This document shows, piece by piece, positions 11,387 through 25,046 of a stretch of DNA of 64,000 nt. How positions within the stretch are numbered: the first letter of the stretch is position 1; the number at the start of each line of letters is the position of its first letter. A program made the translations under genes and the position numbers. The DNA comes from Cryphonectria parasitica EP155 (lineage: Eukaryota > Ascomycota > Sordariomycetes > Diaporthales > Cryphonectriaceae): positions 3,720,001-3,784,000 of the forward strand of contig NW_024468912.1 in the NCBI RefSeq assembly GCF_011745365.1, read 5' to 3'. Under the pieces are notes generated by a model that worked only from the letters and a program-made list of their open reading frames with translations, was not told where the DNA came from and did no database searches.

Positions 11387-14300
11387 TTAGGAGGCAGCCA
11401 CAGGGGTGATAGTGTGCATAACCTCCTGGGCGCTGCGTCGGACAATACCACCCGTCACAGGCAGGTTGGTGCTGTGCTCCAGGTACAGGTCGACCTCGCG
11501 AGCGGCCTGGCGACCTTCGTTGATACCCCTGATCACAAATTTTAGCAGCTGTTCTACATACATGTTATTATGCCAACGGGAGAAAGTTGTTGTACTCACC
11601 AGACAATCAACGACTGTCCGCGACGGCAATCACCGGCCGCAAACACACCTGGGATGTTGGTGTGGTATTTGCCCTGAGGTGTCTTGATGTTCTTCCTCTG
11701 ATCAAGCTCGATGGCGTCGGCGAACACGCGCTGCTCGGGTCCCAAGAAGCCCATGGAGAGCAGGACCATGTCGGCAGGGAAGAACTCCTCGGAGCCCTCC
11801 TTGTCCTGGACGACCCAGCCGCCCTGCTCATTCTTGACCCACTCGACGCGCATCGTCTCGATGCCCTTGACACGCCCATTACCATCGTCGACAAAGCGCG
11901 CCGACTTGATGTTGTACTCACGTGGATCCTTGCCAGTGTGCTGTCGCACCTCTGTATGACCGTAGTCCACGCGGTAGATGCGAGGCCACTGTGGCCAAGG
12001 GTTGTCACGGGCACGGGTCTCGGGCGGCTGCGGGAGCAGCTCGAAGTTGACAACGGATTTCGCCCCGTGACGGACGGAGGTACCGATACAGTCATTACCG
12101 GTGTCACCACCACCAATGACAACGACGTGCTTGTCCTTGGCAGAGAGATAAGTGCCATCCTGAAGCTCAGAGTCCAGCAAGGACTTGGTGTTCTTGTGGA
12201 GGAACTCCATGGCAAAGTGGATACCCTCGAGGTTGCGGCCCTCGATGGGGAGATCTCGCGCGACCGTGGCTCCGGTGGCGACGATGACAGCGTCGTTCTG
12301 AGCTTTGAGGTCGTGAATCGTGATATCCTCGCCAATGGCAACACCGGTCTTGAACACGATACCCTCCTCGGCCATGAAGTCGGTTCGACGCTTGACAACG
12401 CGCTTGTCGAGCTTCATGTTTGGAATACCATACATGAGCAGACCTCCCAGGCGGTCGTTACGCTCATACAGCGTGACGAGGTGTCCAGCCCTGTTGAGCT
12501 GGTCGGCGGCTGCCAGGCCGGCAGGTCCAGAGCCGATGATAGCGACCTTCTTGCCAGTGCGGACCTTGGGAGGGCGCGGGACCATCCAGCCCATCTCAAA
12601 GCCCCTGTCAATAATGGCGCACTCGATGGACTTGATGCCGACAGGGTCCTCGTTGATGCCCAGGACGCAGGCTCCCTCGCAAGGGGCGGGGCAGACACGA
12701 CCAGTGAACTCGGGGAAGTTGTTGGTCATGAGCAGACGGTTGAGAGCATCCTGCCACTGGTTTTGGAAGACCAGTTCGTTCCACTTGGGAATGATGTTCG
12801 AGATGGGACAGCCAGTATCAGACTGGCAGAAGGGGACACCGCAGTCCATGCAGCGAGCGGACTGATACTTCAGCTCATCCTCGTCCAGTCGGGAGGAGAG
12901 CTCGGCCCAATCCTTGACACGCGTCTTGGCATCACGGTACTTCTCGGCACGCCGGTGGTACTTCATGAAGCCCTTGGTCTTGTCGAGGACGAGCGCTTTT
13001 CTCCGCTTCTCAGCCTTCTCGTCGCCCATTGCCTCCTCCATGTCCTGGAGCGGGGAAGCCTTCTTCTTGTCCTCCTTCTTCGGGAGAATAGGCAGGTTGA
13101 GCTCAGCCTTCTTGGCCTCGGCAGCCTTGGCAGCCTCCTCCTGGAGGACTCGCTTATAGTCAACAGGTAGAACCTTGACAAAACGAGGCAGAATGCGGTT
13201 GAAGTCAACCAGAATGCGGGCAGCCAGCTCGGAGCCCGTGTAATGGTGGTGATCCTCAATCATGCCACGGACAAAGGCAATCTCCTGGGGGTCATCAATG
13301 CTGCAAGCCTCCACCATTTCGGTATTGAGCTTAGACATGAAGTCGTGGTCCTTGTCAAGGACGTACGCGATACCACCCGACATGCCTGCGGCGAAGTTTC
13401 GGCCCGTGCTACCAAGAATGATGATACGACCTCCGGTCATGTACTCGCAGCCGTGGTCGCCGACACCTTCGACGACGGCATGGGCTCCCGAGTTCCGGAC
13501 GGCGAAACGCTCGGCGGCAACACCACGGAAGTAACAGTGGCCAGCCGTGGCACCGTAGAGACAGACGTTGCCGACGAGGATGTTCTCCTCAGCCTTGAAT
13601 ACGGCGGAGCGGGGAGGATAGATGATGACCCTGCCACCGCTGAGACCCTTGCCGACATAGTCGTTGGCATCGCCCTCCAGCTCAAGTGTCACGCCAGGAG
13701 CCAAAAATGCGCCGAATGATTGACCCGCAGATCCCTTGATGGAGACGTGAACAGTGTCGGCCGGAAGACCAGCCTCTCCGTAACGCTTCGAGATCTGGTA
13801 AGAGAGAGATGTACCCATAGCACGATCCGTGTTGATGATATCACACTCGATACGGCTCGGCAAACCCTTGTCCAGCGTGAGCTCCGCCTCGGAGATGAGC
13901 TTGTTGTCTAGGCGGACATAGAGGCGGTGGTCTTGCTTGCGAACGTTGAATGTGGCCACACCGGTACGCATCTTGTGGGCGGGGGTGAGCAGGAGAGACA
14001 GGTCAATGTTCTCCGTCTTGCGGGTCCTGAGGTCGTCTCGGACCTTGAGACACTCCACACGACCAACCATCTCGTTGACAGTTCTGAAGCCAAGCTGCGC
14101 CATGATCGCCCGCAGCTCGTTGGCAACATAGTAGAAGAAGTTGACGACCTCCTCGGGAGTTCCCTTGAACTTGGCACGCAGAACAGGGTCTTGGGTGGCG
14201 ATTCCCACGGGGCAGGCTATATCGAATTAGCGACGGAATACCGGATAGATAGGAATAAGACTTACAGTTCAAGTGGCACTTCCGCATCATGATACAGCCC

Positions 14301-17300
14301 ATTGCGATCAGAGGAGTGGTAGCAAAACCCCATTCCTCAGCGCCTAGCAAGCACGCTACTGCAACGTCCCTTCCTGTTCTGAGCTGACCGTCTGTCTGAA
14401 CAACGACACGGCCACGGAGATCATTCAGGACGAGAGTCTGATGAGTCTCGGCAAGACCCAGCTCCCAGGGCAGACCAGCGTACTTGATACCAGTCCAACG
14501 AGAGGCACCGGTACCACCATCATGGCCAGAGATGAGAATGTGATCGGCCTTAGCCTTGGCGACACCAGCAGCGACGATGCCAACACCAGCCTCGGAGACA
14601 AGCTTGACGGAGACACGAGATCGTGGGCTGGAGCACTTGAGGTCATAGATGAGCTGCTTCAGATCCTCGATGGAGTAGATGTCGTGGTGAGGCGGTGGAG
14701 AAATCAGACCGACACCTGGTGTTGAGTGACGTGTACGAGCAATACTCTTGCTGACCTTGTGACCGGGCAGCTCGCCTCCTTCACCGGGTTTGGCGCCCTG
14801 GGCCATCTTGATCTGGAGCTCGTCAGAATCGCACAAATACGCAGAAGTAACACCGAATCTTCCGCTAGCCACTTGTTTAATTGCGGATCGTCGAGTGTCT
14901 CCGTTCTCGTCGACCTGGGAACGCTCAGGATCCTCACCACCCTCGCCGGTGTTGGATTTTCCGCCAAGGCGATTCATCGCAACGGCAAGAGTAGAATGAG
15001 ACTCCATGGAGATGGAGCCATAGGACATGGCACCTGTGCAGAAACGCCGGACGATCTCGGTCCAGGGCTCGACCTGGTCGATCGGGATTGACTTGGACTC
15101 GTCGAAGTCGAAGTCCAGCATGCCTCTGAGCGTGCATTTCTTGATCTGCTCGTACTCGGATCTGGAATACGTCTCGTACGACTTATCATTCTTGTTGCGA
15201 ACAGCGTCTTGGATGTTGGCGATGGAGGTAGGGTCGTTGATGTGAGCCTCACCACCGTCTCGCCAGTGGTACTCGCCGGACTCGGGTAGGCCGGGGACTC
15301 CAACGGTGTAGCGAGAGGGGAAGCCACGCTCATGAAGCCTGAAGGCGTCCTCGGCAATAAGATCGAAGGTGATACCCTTGATACGGGTCGTGGTGCCTCT
15401 GAAACACCGTTCGACAACGGTATCGTCCACACCCAGAGCCTCGAAGATCTGCGCGCCCTTGTAACTAGCCAACGTGGAAATGCCCATCTTACTCATCACC
15501 TTCAGAATACCACCGTCACAGGAGTGCTTGTAGTTCTGAATGAGGGCCTCATCGGACAAGTTCTTCTTGATGAGCTTCTCCCGGTTCAGCTTCAGGATAC
15601 ACTCCATGGCCAGGTAAGGGTTGACCGCATCAGCACCATAGCCGAGGAGGACACACATGTGGTGGACCTCGCGAGCCTCAGCAGTCTCGAGGACAATAGC
15701 AGCCATTGATCGCCACTTGTTGCTGATCAGGTGGTGGTGAACCATGCCAGAAGCCAAAAGAGCTGAGACGGCAACACGATCGGCCGAGGTGTTGCGGTCC
15801 GAGAGGATAATGATCCGATCTTTCGCCTCAATCGCGGCCGTGGCTTCGTTGCAGATGAAGTCGAGGTGTCGAACATAGCCCTCAACGCCGTCCTGCTTGG
15901 GGAAGGTGAGATCAATGACCTTGACTGTCCACTCAGGGTGGATCTTCGACAAGTTCCTCAGCGCGTTGAACTCGGGGATTGACAGGATGGGGCTCGGCAG
16001 GAGCAAACGACCGCACTGCGAAGAGTCCATCTCCAACAGGTTTCCTTGAGGGCCAACGTAGCATTCCAGAGACATGACAATAGACTCTCTGATAGGATCG
16101 ATGGGAGGGTTGGTGACCTGAGCAAACAGCTGTCGGAAGTACTCGTACAGCATCCGCGGAGCCGGGGACAGGCATGCGAGAGGGGCATCGTTACCCATGG
16201 AGCCGAGAGCCTCCTTCTCGTCAGAGGCCATAGGAGCCAGTAGCAGGGAGACCTGCTCAAAGGTGTAGCCAAAGGCGAGAAGGAGAGGATCTTCCTGCAG
16301 CGGAAGAGTGTCAGGCTTGGCAGCCAGCTCGAGACTCTTATCGGCCGACATCGTATTGAGGACCGTGGGCATAGAGATGAGTTCGCTGTCGAGCCAAGAG
16401 CGGAAGTCTTGTCGGCTGGATACGGCCTCTTTCAGCTCACGATCATCAATGATGCGACCGGCCTTTGTGTCGACCAGCAGCATGCGACCCGGCTGCAGAC
16501 GGCCCTTCTGGATGACACGCTCGGGCTCTACGTGGATAGTGCCAACCTCGGAGGCACAGATGATACGATCATCATCCATGACATAGTATCGGCAGGGTCT
16601 CAGACCATTTCGGTCAAGATTGGCGCCGCAGAAACGGCCATCAGCAAAGGTGAACAGAGCAGGGCCATCCCATGGCTCCATCTGGCAAGCGGCCCACTCG
16701 TAGAAAGCGGCCTTCTTGGGGTCCATGGAGGTATTACCCTGCCATGCCTCGGGGACCATTAGCATGACAGCCTCTGGCAGAGAGAGCACACCATTAATGG
16801 TGAGGAGCTCGAGGACATTATCGAAAGCAGCGGAGTCTGAGCCACCGTCCTCTACAATAGGATACAGCATCTCCAACTCATCCGCAAAAATGTCCGACTG
16901 CATCACACCCTCACGAGCCCTCATCCAGTTCTTGTTGCCACGGAGGGTGTTGATTTCACCTGCCTTTGTTTCAGCAAAATTGTGTGACTGGGTAGAAAAT
17001 TTCCTCTATGAACTTACCGTTGTGAGCAGCCCACCGCAAAGGCTGCGCTCGGTCCCAAGAAGGAAATGTATTGGTGGAGAATCGTGAGTGCACCAGAGCG
17101 AAGTGCGCCTCGTAGTCGGCATTCACCAGGTCATGGTAATACTGGTAGACCTGGACAGGTGCCAACTGACCCTTGTACACAATGTTCTTGTTGGATAGGG
17201 AGCAGATGTAGAACCAGTTGTGCAGGCCAATGGTGTGCGTGGACCGCTTCCGGAGGACGTAGAGCTGTCTCTCAAAATGACGCTCGTCGAACTTCTCGAG

Positions 17301-18196
17301 ATCGGCCGGCTCCGGCGCATTTCCGGCGCCATAAGCAGACGCGAGAACAACGAAGGGTTGCAGAATAGTAGGCTGCCGGCTGAGGGCGGCAGGTCCGAGC
17401 AGAGATGAATCCACAGGAGGCTCTCGCCACCCCAAAACTCGCAGGCCCAGTGACTCGGCAATATCTTCCAACTGCCGCTTCTGCTCCTGCAGGGTCTCTG
17501 GATCGGGATTGAAGAACAAGTTGCCTACGGCGTACTGGCCAGGAGGCGGAAGCTTGATGCCGACATCACGCTCGAAATTCTTGATGAAGAACTTGAATGG
17601 GATTGAGGTCATGACACCAGCACCATCACCATCTCGTGCATCAGAGCCCACAGCACCTCGGTGGGTCATGTTGCAGAGCAGATTACGAGCTTGCGAGTGT
17701 TAGCTTGATTGCTGCTATAAATGGCTCCACGAAGAGCTGAAGCTTACCATCGCTGACAATCTTGTGGCTTGGCTTGCCCTTGATGTTGCTGTGTTGTGTT
17801 AGCTAAGGCACGTCGCATATGAGCACAGGCAATAACATACCAGGCAAAACCGACACCGCACGCATCCTTTTCCAAAGAAGGGTCGTAGAGTCCCCTAGAC
17901 AAATCTGTTAGTGATGGTTGGTAGGGAAGCAACTCTCAAAAGGCTGACTCACTGCTTCACCGGTAGGGCACCGGCCCATGAGCCATTGCCATCTTGCTGG
18001 TACTCAAAAGGCTTGTACGCCTCCAACTCAGCCTGCAAATGTACTTGTCGATCGTCGAAATCACTAGCCAAGCCCATGCTAGGCCACCACTCCGAGATAG
18101 TTGAGTGGTCGGTTTTGCGTACCCGTCGTAGGATTCAAAGCTGTCCCAATCAGGCAGGGACAAGCTTGCCGTCGATTGCAGAGCAGCAACACTGCC
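11387..18196 (-). CDS. GLT1: NADH-dependent glutamate synthase (GOGAT), first exon unresolved
   Basis: Converts glutamine plus 2-oxoglutarate to two glutamates using NADH; with glutamine synthetase it forms a main ammonium-assimilation route. Eight exons on the minus strand: 18196-18123, 18063-17953, 17894-17841, 17788-17748, 17689-17018, 16959-14266, 14216-11600 and 11528-11387. All are phase-consistent and give 2134 residues, against about 2145 in yeast. Domain order is a class-II glutaminase with the catalytic Cys in [10 protein letters not shown] (about residue 74, exposed after propeptide removal), central domain, FMN/3Fe-4S synthase domain, GXGXG domain, then the small-subunit-like region. 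The last has the Cys cluster [21 protein letters not shown] for 4Fe-4[15 protein letters not shown] for FAD and [13 protein letters not shown] for NADH. An in-frame TAG directly before codon GGC at 18196 forms an acceptor, so a short upstream exon carries the ATG; I could not place it. Exon 4 is only 41 nt. Confidence 0.96.
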
Positions 18197-21100
18197 CTAG
18201 TGAACAGGTCTATCAGAGCAAACTGTTAGTTAATCACCAGTCAGGTCAGTCTTGGGATTATGCCAATCCGAGAGGTATCATCGAGAAGTCAGAGTCAAAG
18301 TCACAAGTCGGATCACACAATTCGCTTTCCCTGGATGGTCGGTCATTGAATGGCGCCTGAGATATAGTTTGGAGAGTAGGTCCCTGAAACTGCGGTGGTC
18401 GCTTTTTCTGTTTGTCCTGGGAGATGCGTTGGCGACGGGTATGGGAGCGTCCATAAAATGCTGCCCACGCGTGACCGAAAAGCTGCAATAGTTCCATGAT
18501 TTGAGCTCAAATTGGGGCCCACTCTCGTGACGAGAAGATCCTCGCACAAATCGGAAGTGTTCTCCTGGATGGTGTGGGTGCAGCCGGTCAGTGGCAGGTT
18601 ACCTTCTAGGAGAGAGGTCCGTACTGGCACCACCCTTTTCCTCCTAGGAAGGTTGGTGCGTGCCATCTTGGTGACATGGCAATGCACCCCAGCCAGGACG
18701 AGATAAGCGGCTCAGGTTCCATATCCCTCGAAATTCGTTGGCCGCATCAAGCGGAGAAATAAGCCGATCATTCGATTCGCACCTTCACGCACATTATGGT
18801 CGCGTGGGCTGAGAGATAGGCCCATGCACCAATGAGGTCACCCATGGGCCCAAGCTTGCAGGCCTCTAAGTGCGCACCAGTATAACTTCATCAAAAGTGA
18901 AGGAGGACAGTCCCGTCTTCCTGATGAGCTTTCCTTCCTTTCTTTTTGTTTTCTCGGTGGGTTTTTTTCTTCCTTGCTTTCTCTGCCCCTCTTTCTCACC
19001 CTGCATGGCTGATGTAGCTGATGTAGGTCAAGTCTGGATTGGGATTGTCGGAGACAGGAAGTTGTGTGACTAATGGACCAAGTTTAAGCCGTGCCTGACA
19101 ATGTTGGAAAGCAACCCCAAGCACAGCAAAACGTGGGGCAGTGTGTGATTGATGCGGCATGTCCGAGGAGAGGTGTGAAAACTGTCGCTCTGCTGAAGGC
19201 GCAGCTACAGTCTTGTCTGTCTAGAGATTGTTTCAAGCGGGCAAGTGCGATCCGTGGCCAATTTCTGTCGCTGTGCATAGCATTGTCCGTTTGAATTCGG
19301 AGGACGTTGACGGTGAAAGCGTAGTGTAGAAGGTCGTGGTTTGACTTGACTCTTGGACTCCTCGATGTGGCAGAAGATGCGAGAGGGCATGGTTGGGACA
19401 AGAGGATTGATTGATCACTTACTGATGTGTAGATTCGCAGGCGAAGAGGAAGGGGATGGAGGCTTGTTCACAGAGAGGGTACGTGTGCAGAGCTGTTGTT
19501 TACAACTCAAGGGGGAGGGAGAGATGGGCTGTTTGTGGAGGGAAGGAGAGAGAAGAAAGTTGGTGCAAGGAGGGCAGGGCAAGTTTTCTACCTCACACTA
19601 GCCAAGCCTTCCGTTCCAGGTGAATATGCGATTAAATTCAGAGCAAGCAGATTGGTAGGGACAGGGAAGGCTATGGAGGGGAGGAGACCGATCGGAGCCT
19701 AGAGGGGCAACGCTGGGGAGTGAAAGAGAGGCGGCTACGTAGTGCAGCTACTAGGGTATGCCAGTTGCAGGGGTTGGAAGGTGGGGGTTTGAGAGCACAG
19801 GCAGTCCTGCCCCACAGACTACAGCTACAGTCGAGACAGAGAAGGGCGAGAGAAGGAGGAGGAGGAAAGTTCCTTTCTGACTGCATCCCCTCAAAAAGCC
19901 TCCAATAACAGAAGGTTCGCCCAGTGATATATACTGGCTTCCACAACACTTATTAATCCCCACGATTTCCCCAACCTCTGCTTACATTCTGCGCAAATTT
20001 ATTTTCCATACTTGAATTGTTCCGTTTCCATCCATTTGTCCACTGCGTGGGCTCTACCGCACACCACAAAGAACCGGCGTTTTGGTAGACTGCGAGATCT
20101 GACATCTACATGGTAGCAAAAGCCAATCAAGACCACATTGGCACACAGCTGCAAGTTTAAATGCAACCCAGTTGTTTTTTTTTTCCAGGGTCTCAGAATC
20201 CAACAACCTCGGTACCTATGTACCGTGTACCCAAACTCTGGTCTTTCTTCTTGGTTATTGGTTCGTTGTACGCTCCGTTTCTCCCATACGCCGCTTTTTG
20301 GAGGAGCCCTCCAACCAAAGCATCATCCTCAACAGCTGCTGGCTTACCTCCACGATTTCAGATATAATTATTCGAATTGTGTGCTCGCTATGTTCGGTAT
20401 CATCTTACTGAAGGAATGCTGTGATCCTTCTTTGTGGTTACAGGCGACCCCGACATCCCCCCACAAACTAGCTTGTGACACTAGTAAGGATCCTGCATAT
20501 TACACAAACACCTTGCAGGGGATAGAAAAAGAGGAGTCACGTCAAGCTCCAGAGCTCCTCCCCTAAGCCAATCACCCGCCGCTTGTTTCCAAGGCCGATA
20601 TCGCTGGAGAAAATATTCGCCAGCGCATTTGCAATGCTCTCAAAAACAAAGTCTCACACTGGGTCTTCCTCACCACGAGACAGGAGTTCTCCGGATCAAT
20701 TCGCAGCCTCGGAAGTCGCCGGTGATGAATGCTTTTGATAATAAGAAAAAAATAAAAACGATACATGGCTAATTCTGCTCTATGGTTAACGCCACGTAGA
20801 GCTCTTGACAATCTGCTGTTCAAACCAATCCTGACCCTGAACCCGGCTGAATGCGTCCAAAGAGCATGAGCCAATCAGCCTACAGAATTGGACGCATGCA
20901 AGAAAAAAAAGATGTGCGCGGCAGTTTGCAGGTCTTGAGCCATAGTACTGAGAGGCGCGACATGGGCGAGGGGTGCGGCTGGCCTGGCACATGCAAACCC
21001 CTGCGCGCCCTCGTGACCGTCATCCATCTGAGTACGTTGATGTCAGAGAAATTGTCAGCGAGAATGCGGCGAGGGGCCAATCACTGGTGCCGCCGTTCTT

Positions 21101-23243
21101 GGAGAGCTTCTTATCTTGAGCCAACCAAGTCGCACCACATTCTAGCCTCGCCTCGCTTTCTGATGTGATGTCGCCTCTCTCAAACCCCACGTGCTCTCCG
21201 CAACTCTCACTGTTCTAGATAGAGACCAGTTCGCAACCCCGAGATCCCGATGTTTATCACGACCCTGTACAAATTGTCGATGACGTTACAACCTGGCTCT
21301 GCATGCTTGTCGATCAGGAGGCCGAGAAACGGCCATTCACGACGCATTGTCCCTCCTGTGCGCCTTACGTGAGCAGCCTGCCCAGCGCGGGTGATTGGTG
21401 CGAGACAGCTGGGGATTCACCTCACGCTTGCCTTTTGCCTCTTGGACCCCGCGGAAACGGTCCTGCGCTTCTCTCTGCAGCATTGACGTTCATATGACCC
21501 AGGCGCATAACGCCTCGTCGCATTGCTTGTGGAGACACTGCTGCTTGCGACGCCGGGGCCTATGGCTGCCGGCTTGCCGTATTTCGCCAACGTTGCTTGC
21601 GTTTAGGCCGAGATCGCTTGGGCCACCTCATCATCTGGCCGATGTGCCTCTTCTCTTTTGGCGAGCGGAGGTTGGTATAGAATGCTGAAATTTCGGCGAG
21701 CAAACCCCAGCCGATTTCTTCCGAGCATGGTTGATGGACCCAGACCTCGTGGTCCGGGCCTATGTCAAATCTTGGCGCCCATATTCCTGTGTATCCTCTT
21801 CTCCAGCGTGCGGGTCGCCCAACAAGTCAGAATAGTAAATGATCCACAGTCTGGTCAGCATTCTCAACCACCATTCAGAGCTATTGCAGTTACCCTATCA
21901 AAACTCAACTCCCTGTTCTGAATCCCCTGATTCATTCTCATTCGGGCGTCGTGGCCGACTTGACAATCCTGGCACTAGCGACTTGAACTCCCGTCGCTAC
22001 TGAAGAAGCGTGGAATGGCTTTGGTCTCGGCAGAATATTGCCCGTGGTTTTGGAATTGTGTTTGCTCGCCCAGAGAGGACAAGGACAAAGCACTTTTTTT
22101 TTTTTTTCGGCCCGAATAGGAAGAGAAGAACATGACCATCGTCTTTCCTCGGTGCTGGGAGCAAGACACACCATCATGGTTTGGTCCTCTCGCCATACGT
22201 AGTACGACAAAATCTTGGCTCACCCACCAGAGATTCTCGTCACCCATGTCTGGCCATCTAATAACCACCACGTACTGGCTAGTACTATGGTACTTGATCT
22301 GGGATTGGTTCTCACTCGCCAGGCGGGTCCTCACACTGCTATGGTAGTGCTACACAGATCTAGCCAAGAATCCGATTGATTTCATGCAGCGCAACCCGCA
22401 AGCCGAGATTCTCAACCCAAGCCAGCGTTGTAATAGTGCCGTCTCAACCTCACAGACTTGACATATCTTTCTCGAAGTCACACCCAAGGCATCATGTAAA
22501 TTCGAATCGCCTTAAGAAAGTGTGTTCTTTTCACTGTTTAGAGATGGGAGGGGAGTTGGGGCGTTGGTTACCTAGTGGGACTGTCCTTACGTTTCTCAAC
22601 GCGAATGCGACTTTCCTACATACAACCTTGGTACCAGAAGGCATGCCGCCCGTTTCCACTCAAAAACAGCTGTTGTATCTCGTTTCGCATGCTTTTTACT
22701 GCCTGCTTTTAATTTGGCCGATCTCCAATCGTTGTTCAAGGCGAGCACCCGTGTGACCACAAGTCACCTCGCCACAACCCCTCTTCCCCTCTTCTAGCTT
22801 TCCATCTTTGCCTCTACACGGGCAGGATTGGCGAGGTGCCAAGGCTGCAAGCATCCAAGACGTGTCGATTCTTGAGACGTGAGCAGATGTATCTTGTATT
22901 GTTGTATTCCCGTACTGCCCCAAGATGCACGGGCCACACGGCAAGCCGCATGCGGGGAGCAGGGGTCCCTTGCGCCCCCATGAGGAGGACGAGGTACTCT
23001 GTACCAAGGTCCCTGGACCTCGCGTGGCAGCCGCGATGGTAGGTTGATGATGTCCTCCTCTGGCAACAAAAATCATTTGAGGGGTGGGCAGTGATCAGCA
23101 CCCGACCACACGACACGACGTAGGATCCTACAATATCGAGAGGGTCTACATCGTGAACCCAGCCTGCCACCAAGAAGTGTCATCCTCACACCGGTCTTCG
23201 CAATCGAACAGCGCCCCCTGCATGGCGGCAGCGGCTGAACAAG
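18197..23243. other. 5-kb gene-poor region upstream of GLT1 and APC15
   Basis: Divergent promoter region between GLT1 (minus) and APC15 (plus). It must contain the unplaced first exon of GLT1; in-frame candidates exist around 18.3-18.7 kb but none has a convincing donor in phase. Two GATA words (GATAAG at 18712, GATAGG near 18815) could be nitrogen-regulator sites but are weak. A CACGTG is at 21188-21193, and a TACTATGGTA motif is at 22283-22292. Several 60-140-codon frames are present but show no domain, homology signature or splice logic. No transposon ends or tRNA were recognised. Confidence 0.6.
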
Positions 23244-24478
23244 ATGTTCTCTGCGTCCATGTTTACGCTGCCAGATCTCACCCCGCGCGACGTAAGGACC
23301 TCCTCCTGCCTCCCGAAATTCGGCTCTTTAAGAACTTTCATGACATTCTAACATAACTTATCCAGCCTCACGACATCTGGTACCTCTCGCGTCACGCGCC
23401 GGCGAGCGTCCCACACCACCTTCTCATCAATAGCACTAGCAGCAGCAACAACAACAACAACAGCCACAGCCCATCCGCCCCGCACGAGAATACCAACAAT
23501 AACAATAACAATGCAGCGCTGCAGCAGCTCAATCCTCGCGAGCGCGATCACCGGCGGGCCATGGTCGAGCGTACAGCCCTCGCGCGACTGAGGCATGATG
23601 AGGCACTGATGGAGCGGCGCCGTGCGAACGTCTCCAACTACGGCAGCGGGTGGCTGAAACCGCCAGGGGTGCCAAAGACACTGTTCCAGATGCGCGAAGA
23701 ACGGCGCGAGGCGGAGGAGCATGCAGAGGCCATGCGTCGCGAGGCGCAGATGCAGGCGCAAATGGCGGAGGCGGGACTGGGGGAGGACGAGCAGATGTTG
23801 GAAGACGGGGAGGGCGAGCAGGATCTAGACGAAGACATTCCCGAGGGAGAAGGCTTTGGGTTCGATGGGGAGGACAGCGTGGAAGGTGAGGAAGGGGACG
23901 AGGACGAGGAGGAGACGGTGGAGGGCAGCGAGGGCGAGGACCACGCGGGCGCGGTGTCGCTCAGCCCTGCGCAGGAAGAGGAGGTGCGGGACCTGCGGGC
24001 CGCTGAGGATCGGGTGAGGGAGATGATAGCACGGGGACACGAGCAGGACTACGACACGAGCGACTTCTTCGCCGGTTCGGGCGACCGAGAGCAGATGCTG
24101 GAGGAGGACGACCTCGAGCCCGCTCAGCAGGACGCGCCTGACATGAATGCGGACATTAGTATGGCCATGGACATGGATATGGATGCTGATCTGGACGAGG
24201 GCGTACCCGAGGGCGGCGACGGCGACGATCTGTACGAGCACACCGACTCGGACGAGGAGGTGAGCGAGGACGGGACGCGGGACATCAGCTTCGCCGGCCG
24301 AAGTTCAGTCGGCGTCCGGCCGCATGGGTCTCGGCTGCGGAGGAGCATGCCGAGGAGCAGCATGCGCAGCAGCAACCGGGCCAGCCTTGCACAAAGTGAT
24401 GTCGACATTAGTGGTCTCCTGTCGGGGGATGGGAGCAGTTTTCTGGACAGCAGCCCGCAGATGCGACGGAGAGGGTGA
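23244..24478 (+). CDS. APC15: Anaphase-promoting complex subunit Apc15
   Basis: Small APC/C subunit that promotes turnover of the mitotic checkpoint complex; nuclear. Two exons, 23244-23291 and 23366-24478, join at a codon boundary and encode 386 residues. The start MFSASMFTLPDLTPRD followed after the intron by HDIWYLSRHAP is the conserved N-terminal Apc15 segment. A second conserved block, GWLKPPGVPKTLFQMREERR, lies about 90 residues on and begins a long charged helix. The rest is a very acidic, low-complexity tail (runs of Glu/Asp and a Met-Asp repeat around 24157-24190) ending in an Arg/Ser-rich stretch. An Asn-rich linker encoded by AAC repeats lies between the two blocks. Much longer than the human protein because of the tail. 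The alternative upstream ATG at 23222 is out of frame. Confidence 0.88.
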
Positions 24479-25046
24479 AATTCGGGCGCCTACGAGTAAA
24501 AAGAAAAGAAAAGAAACAAGGAAGAAAGCAAGAGCCCAGACCGAAGACAAACGACATAGCATTGATACCCCACCACCGAATGAAGCATGTGTGTGGTACA
24601 TGACTTGCATTAGCAGAAATCACAACCGTTTCAGCATTCACACCAATAGTATTGCATGATAATACAGTCCAAGCATGGAGCATAGAAAAGAAAATAGATG
24701 CTGATATGACGCATACGCATTACAACATGGATAAAGTATTGATGAAAGGTGATTCCCGCTCTCTTGCCCGCCCCCTTCCTAATAACTTTGTAAGGTTTTT
24801 CCCACTCTTGTCAAAAGATCGTGTGTCGCATGGCCCCGATCTCAATATGATGCCCCAACTCCGTTTCGTGAGAAACATGATGCAGCCAACAACTCTTTCC
24901 ATTTGCTTGCCCACCGCCCGTCCCGATATGGTGTTGCCTTCTTCCTCGTGAAACTTCGTAGAGACTGCCTGCCCCCCCTTCCCCCCCCGGGGGGTTTCTC
25001 CCTCCTCCCTTCCTTTCTCCTCTGTAGCTGCAGGCTTTCGACCCGT
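24479..25046. other. Convergent intergenic region (APC15 / BET1 3' ends)
   Basis: No gene seen. The first 50 nt are purine-rich (AAGAAAAG repeats); a C/G run is at about 24975-24992. Probably both 3' untranslated regions. Confidence 0.7.

Noticed and set aside
11587..13170. 527-codon open frame on the plus strand
   Set aside because: Lies exactly antisense to GLT1 coding sequence and is low in domain signal; a by-product of GC-rich third positions in the real gene.
20138..20566. 142-codon plus-strand frame in the gene-poor region
   Set aside because: No domain, no plausible promoter or splice sites, and composition not biased like the real genes.
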